A stretch of DNA of 64,000 bases from Pseudomonas chlororaphis (GTDB lineage Bacteria; Pseudomonadota; Gammaproteobacteria; Pseudomonadales; Pseudomonadaceae): contig NZ_JSFK01000018.1 of NCBI RefSeq assembly GCF_000783395.1, forward strand, positions 1 through 64,000. Direction: 5' to 3'. Within the stretch, counting starts at the first letter, position 1. Each line of letters begins with the position of its first letter. Under the pieces are notes generated by a model. That model was not told the DNA's origin, searched no databases, and saw nothing but the letters and a program-made list of their open reading frames with translations. The translations under genes were made by a program, and so were the position numbers. This document shows positions 60,694 to 64,000 of this stretch, piece after piece.

Positions 60694-63092
60694 AGTGGTC
60701 AGGTTCCAATTGTGTACGTACGGCCGCGCCGTTCCTGTTGTTGGCACTGAGCGCATGCAGCAACACCACCACACCACAGAATCAACCGTCGCTGCTGGTC
60801 GACAGTGAACTCGGTCGGCCGCTGGCCAACACTCAGCGCAGCGGCGACGCGGTGCTCGACCGCGAACGCGCACAGGCTCAGGCGCGACCTGTGCCGAAGC
60901 CATTGCACAACATCAGCAAGAGTGCGCGCAGTGGTGCGGCGGCGTCGGGCATTGCGTTGCCGAGCAATCCGTTGGGCGATCAACCGGTGACGCTGAATTT
61001 TGTCGACGCCGATATTCAAGCGGTGGTGCGCGCTTTGTCGCGGTCGACCGGGCAGCAGTTTTTGGTCGATCCTCGGGTGAAGGGCACGTTGACGCTGGTG
61101 TCGGAAGGTCAGGTGCCGGCGCGGCAGGCTTACGACATGTTGCTGGCGGCGTTGCGCATGCAAGGTTTCAGTGTGGTTGATGTTGGCGGTGTGGCGCAGG
61201 TGGTGCCGGAGGCGGATGCGAAGTTGCTCGGCGGGCCGATTTACAGTGCCGACAAACCGGCCGGTAACGGCATGCTCACGCGTACGTTTCGGCTGCAATA
61301 CGAGAACGCGGTAAACCTGATTCCGGTGCTGCGGCCGATCGTTTCGCCGAACAATCCTATCAACGCCTATCCGGGCAATAACACCATCGTCATCACCGAT
61401 TACGCCGAGAACCTGACCCGCGTTGCGCAGTTGATCGCGAGCATTGATTCGCCGAGCGCGATCGATACGGATGTGGTGCAGATTCAGAACGGCATCGCCG
61501 CTGACATTGCGCCGATGGTCGCGGATTTGCTCGATGCGCCGGGCAATGATCCGACGCAGAAAATCGCGGTGATTGGTGACCCGCGTTCCAACACCATCAT
61601 CATTCGCGCTGGCAGCCCGGAGCGTACCGAGTTGGCGCGAAATCTGATTTACAAACTGGATAACGCGCAGAGCAATCCGAGCAATCTGCATGTGGTTTAT
61701 CTGCGTAACGCGCAAGCGGCGAAACTGGCGCAGGCGCTGCGCGGTTTGCTCACGGGCGAGAGCGACAGCAGCAGCAGTGACAGCGCGCGTTCGGTGCTCA
61801 GTGCGATGGGCGCAAGCACCGGCGGCAGCGCTGGGCAGAATGGCCAGAGCGGCACGCAAACCAGCGGCACTACATCGACTAACAGCAGCGGCAGCACGGG
61901 CGGCAGTTACGCTCAGGGCAGCGGTGGCAGCGCAACCGGTAGCGGCGGCGCGCAGAACAGCGAACAGAACGTCGCCTTCAGTGCCGGCGGCGTGACCATT
62001 CAGGCCGACGCCACCACCAACACTTTGCTGATTTCCGCGCCGGAGCCGTTGTATCGCAACTTGCGTGAGGTGATTGATCTGCTCGACCAGCGTCGTGCGC
62101 AAGTGGTGATCGAAAGCCTGATTGTTGAAGTCGGCGAGGACGATGCCAGTGAGTTTGGCGTGCAGTGGCAGACCGGTAATCTCGGTGGCAATGGCGTGAT
62201 CGGCGGCGCGAATCTGGGTGGTTCGGGACTCAACACCAACGGCAAGACCAGCATCGACGTGCTGCCGCAGGGCTTGAACCTGGGTTACGTCAACGGCACC
62301 GTCGACATTCCCGGCATCGGCAAGATTCTCGACCTGAAAGTGCTGGCCCGGGCGTTGAAAAGCAAGGGTGGCACCAACGTGCTGTCGACGCCAAACCTGC
62401 TGACGCTGGACAACGAAGCGGCGAGTATTTTTGTCGGGCAGACCATTCCGTTTGTCAGTGGCAGTTACGTAACTGGCGGTGGCGGCACCAGCAACAACCC
62501 GTTCCAGACCGTGACCCGTGAAGAGGTCGGTTTAAAGCTCAACGTGCGCCCGCAGATTTCCGAGGGCGGCACGGTGAAGCTCGATATCTATCAGGAAGTC
62601 AGCAGCATTGATGAGCGGGCTTCGGCCAGTGCCAATTCTGCGGGGATTGTCACCAATAAACGCGCGATCGATACCAGCATTCTGCTGGATGACGGGCAGA
62701 TCATGGTCCTCGGCGGGTTGCTGCAGGACGGTTACAGCCAGAGCAATGACGCGGTGCCATGGCTGGGCAGTTTGCCGGGGATTGGCGCGCTGTTTCGTAA
62801 CGAGCGCCGGGCGATCACCAAGACTAATCTGATGGTGTTCCTGCGTCCGTACATCATCCGCGACAGCGAAGCGGGGCGCAGCATTACCCTCAACCGTTAC
62901 GACTTTATGCGCCGCGCCCAGGGCGGTTTGCAGCCGGAACGTAGCTGGGCGATGCCGGACATGCAGGCGCCGCAGTTGCCGACGGCGGCGCAAGGTGTGC
63001 CGGCGGCGCAAGGTGTGCCGGCGGCGGTGCCGAGTTCTGGCCCACGGGCGACGATCAAAGCGGTGCCGATTGAAGGGAGCACACGCTTTTGA
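60690..63092 (+). CDS. gspD: Type II secretion secretin GspD (HxcQ-like)
   Basis: An 800-residue outer-membrane secretin. Lipoprotein-like start (LLLALSACSN, Cys at about 24), N0-N3 ring domains, and the secretin domain (about 440-735, VVIESLIVEVGEDDASEFGV, NVLSTPNLLTLDNEAASIFV, FLRPYIIRDS). A Ser/Gly-rich insert lies at about 353-428, and the C-terminus carries two AAQGVP repeats. The lipobox suggests self-piloting as proposed for HxcQ. Confidence 0.95.
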   Translation: MKWSGSNCVRTAAPFLLLALSACSNTTTPQNQPSLLVDSELGRPLANTQRSGDAVLDRERAQAQARPVPKPLHNISKSARSGAAASGIALPSNPLGDQPVTLNFVDADIQAVVRALSRSTGQQFLVDPRVKGTLTLVSEGQVPARQAYDMLLAALRMQGFSVVDVGGVAQVVPEADAKLLGGPIYSADKPAGNGMLTRTFRLQYENAVNLIPVLRPIVSPNNPINAYPGNNTIVITDYAENLTRVAQLIASIDSPSAIDTDVVQIQNGIAADIAPMVADLLDAPGNDPTQKIAVIGDPRSNTIIIRAGSPERTELARNLIYKLDNAQSNPSNLHVVYLRNAQAAKLAQALRGLLTGESDSSSSDSARSVLSAMGASTGGSAGQNGQSGTQTSGTTSTNSSGSTGGSYAQGSGGSATGSGGAQNSEQNVAFSAGGVTIQADATTNTLLISAPEPLYRNLREVIDLLDQRRAQVVIESLIVEVGEDDASEFGVQWQTGNLGGNGVIGGANLGGSGLNTNGKTSIDVLPQGLNLGYVNGTVDIPGIGKILDLKVLARALKSKGGTNVLSTPNLLTLDNEAASIFVGQTIPFVSGSYVTGGGGTSNNPFQTVTREEVGLKLNVRPQISEGGTVKLDIYQEVSSIDERASASANSAGIVTNKRAIDTSILLDDGQIMVLGGLLQDGYSQSNDAVPWLGSLPGIGALFRNERRAITKTNLMVFLRPYIIRDSEAGRSITLNRYDFMRRAQGGLQPERSWAMPDMQAPQLPTAAQGVPAAQGVPAAVPSSGPRATIKAVPIEGSTRF
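62985..63020 (+). repeat. 18-bp tandem repeat inside gspD
   Basis: Two perfect copies of an 18-bp unit encode AAQGVPAAQGVP near the C-terminus. In-frame length changes would be tolerated. Confidence 0.8.
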
Positions 63093-63141
63093 AACCAACC
63101 CTCAATGTGAGAACCACAGGGATAACGAACAACACCGGACC

Positions 63142-63238
63142 TGTAGGAGCTGCCGAAGGCTGCGATCTGTTGATCTTGCTCTTCGACGGACCCAAACGAC
63201 CAAAGATCAAAAGATCGCAGCCTTCGGCAGCTCCTACA
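63142..63238. repeat. REP pair between gspD and gspE
   Basis: Two 27-bp arms (63142-63168 and 63212-63238) are exact inverted copies, containing the Pseudomonas REP core GTAGGAGCTGCCGAAGGC, separated by 43 bp. A BIME-like unit; may modulate read-through or mRNA stability. Confidence 0.88.
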
Positions 63239-63258
63239 AGGATTGGGGAGGGCATGAG

Positions 63259-64000
63259 ATGAGCGCGTTGCCCTACGCCTGGGCCAAGGCGCAGCGCATT
63301 CTGTTGTGCGATGGCGTGCTGACGGTGTGCCCGTCGACGCCGGGCTGGTCGATCAGCGAGGCACGGCGGCAGTTTGGTGCGACTTCGATTCAGCGGGTGC
63401 GCGATGACGAACTCGACGGTTTGCTCGCCGCTGCCTATGCCGACACCGGCAGTGCCGCCGCTGTGGTCGGGGCGGCGGAGAATGAAGTCGACCTCGACCG
63501 CCTGATGCAGGACATGCCGGAAATCACCGACCTGCTCGACACCCAGGACGGCGCGCCGGTGATTCGCATGATCAACGCCTTGCTCACCCAGGCCGCGCGC
63601 GACGAGGCCAGTGACATTCATATCGAACCGTTTGAAACCCATTCGGTGGTGCGCTATCGCGTCGACGGCACGTTGCGCGACGTGGTCTCGCCGCGCAAGG
63701 CTTTGCACGGTGCGTTGGTGTCGCGGATCAAGATCATGGCCCAGCTCGATATCGCCGAAAAACGCCTGCCGCAGGACGGTCGCATTGCCTTGCGGGTGGC
63801 CGGGCGGCCGATCGATATTCGTGTTTCAACGGTGCCGACCGGGCATGGCGAAAGGGTGGTGATGCGTCTGCTCGACAAACAGGCCGGGCGTCTGCATCTG
63901 GAAACCTTGGGCATGGACGCGCAGGTATTGGCCAAACTCGATCACCTGATCCGTCAGCCTCACGGCATCGTTTTGGTCACCGGGCCGACCGGCAGCGGCA
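63259..64000 (+). CDS. gspE: Type II secretion ATPase GspE (HxcR-like), 5' part
   Basis: About 247 codons are visible and the gene runs off the window. N1E-type domain (about 1-90), the linker MQDMPEITDLL, then ARDEASDIHIEPFE, YRVDGTLRDV, KIMAQLDIAEKRLPQDGRI (Asp and Arg contacts), ending inside the Walker A (GPTGSG). It powers pseudopilus assembly. GGGGAGG precedes ATG 63259; an ATG at 63254 ends at once. Confidence 0.93.
   Translation, partial: MSALPYAWAKAQRILLCDGVLTVCPSTPGWSISEARRQFGATSIQRVRDDELDGLLAAAYADTGSAAAVVGAAENEVDLDRLMQDMPEITDLLDTQDGAPVIRMINALLTQAARDEASDIHIEPFETHSVVRYRVDGTLRDVVSPRKALHGALVSRIKIMAQLDIAEKRLPQDGRIALRVAGRPIDIRVSTVPTGHGERVVMRLLDKQAGRLHLETLGMDAQVLAKLDHLIRQPHGIVLVTGPTGSG

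Noticed and set aside
60699..62102. 467-codon minus-strand frame opposite gspD
   Set aside because: Antisense shadow, Arg-rich, no start signal.
1..64000. CRISPR arrays, rRNA genes or phage structural genes
   Set aside because: No regularly spaced repeats, no rRNA stretches and no phage structural genes were seen anywhere.

Overview
The window looks like a chromosome segment of a fluorescent Pseudomonas (P. fluorescens group). The evidence is an RsmE-type CsrA, a rbsBACRKD-nucleoside hydrolase operon, the thrS-infC-rpmI-rplT-pheST-ihfA-merR-tRNA-Pro block, an Hxc-ordered type II secretion locus and a GTAGGAGCTGCCGAAGGC-type REP pair. All calls come from reading the sequence and recalling families; no database search was run.

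Region 1 (1-22.5 kb) is conserved core. It holds the tail of a DUF2214 membrane protein, rsmE/csrA, a SPOR lipoprotein, a siderophore-interacting flavoprotein, a DUF1654-endA pair behind a LexA-like box, periplasmic glutaminase-asparaginase with AauR-like and sigma-54 sites, and a FlxA-like protein behind a sigma-28-like promoter. Next come the ribose operon with promoter and operator, small conserved proteins, a cold-shock protein, and the translation cluster. In that cluster infC probably starts at AUU. The block ends with tRNA-Pro(GGG) and a terminator.

Region 2 (about 22.53-54.08 kb) is a 31.6-kb genomic island integrated in the 3' end of tRNA-Pro. A perfect 46-bp copy of the tRNA 3' end (attL 22483-22528, attR 54078-54123) marks both borders. 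The integrase next to attR is a truncated pseudogene, and a pseudogene lies next to attL, so the island is probably fixed. Its cargo is catabolic: esterase, SDRs, GldA-like dehydrogenase, cyclase, LLM flavin oxidoreductase, a DAD-type cupin, NTF2-like proteins, two MFS transporters, an SCP2-alpha/beta hydrolase fusion, a lambda-crystallin-type dehydrogenase, BKACE, a UxaA-family dehydratase, an OYE and a pirin. There are eight local regulators (LysR x3, LacI, HxlR, AraC, GntR, plus one LacI in the core ribose operon). Operator-like palindromes link several blocks. TGTGATCACA-type sites precede the lambda-crystallin dehydrogenase-BKACE-MFS-UxaA operon, its GntR gene and an SDR gene. LacI-type sites precede SDR-gldA-cyclase. 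A 22-bp motif is shared by the esterase and LLM/cupin intergenic regions. A 5.2-kb sub-block (34589-39786) has IS66 ends in inverted orientation at its borders.

Region 3 (54.1-64 kb) returns to core DNA: an orphan terminator, small ORFs, a NADAR-family protein, then a type II secretion locus with pseudopilin, inner-membrane and secretin genes in the order J,H(-) C(+) I(-) G,K,L,M,D,E(+). That is the order of the P. aeruginosa hxc locus. The last gene, gspE, is cut by the window end inside its Walker A motif.
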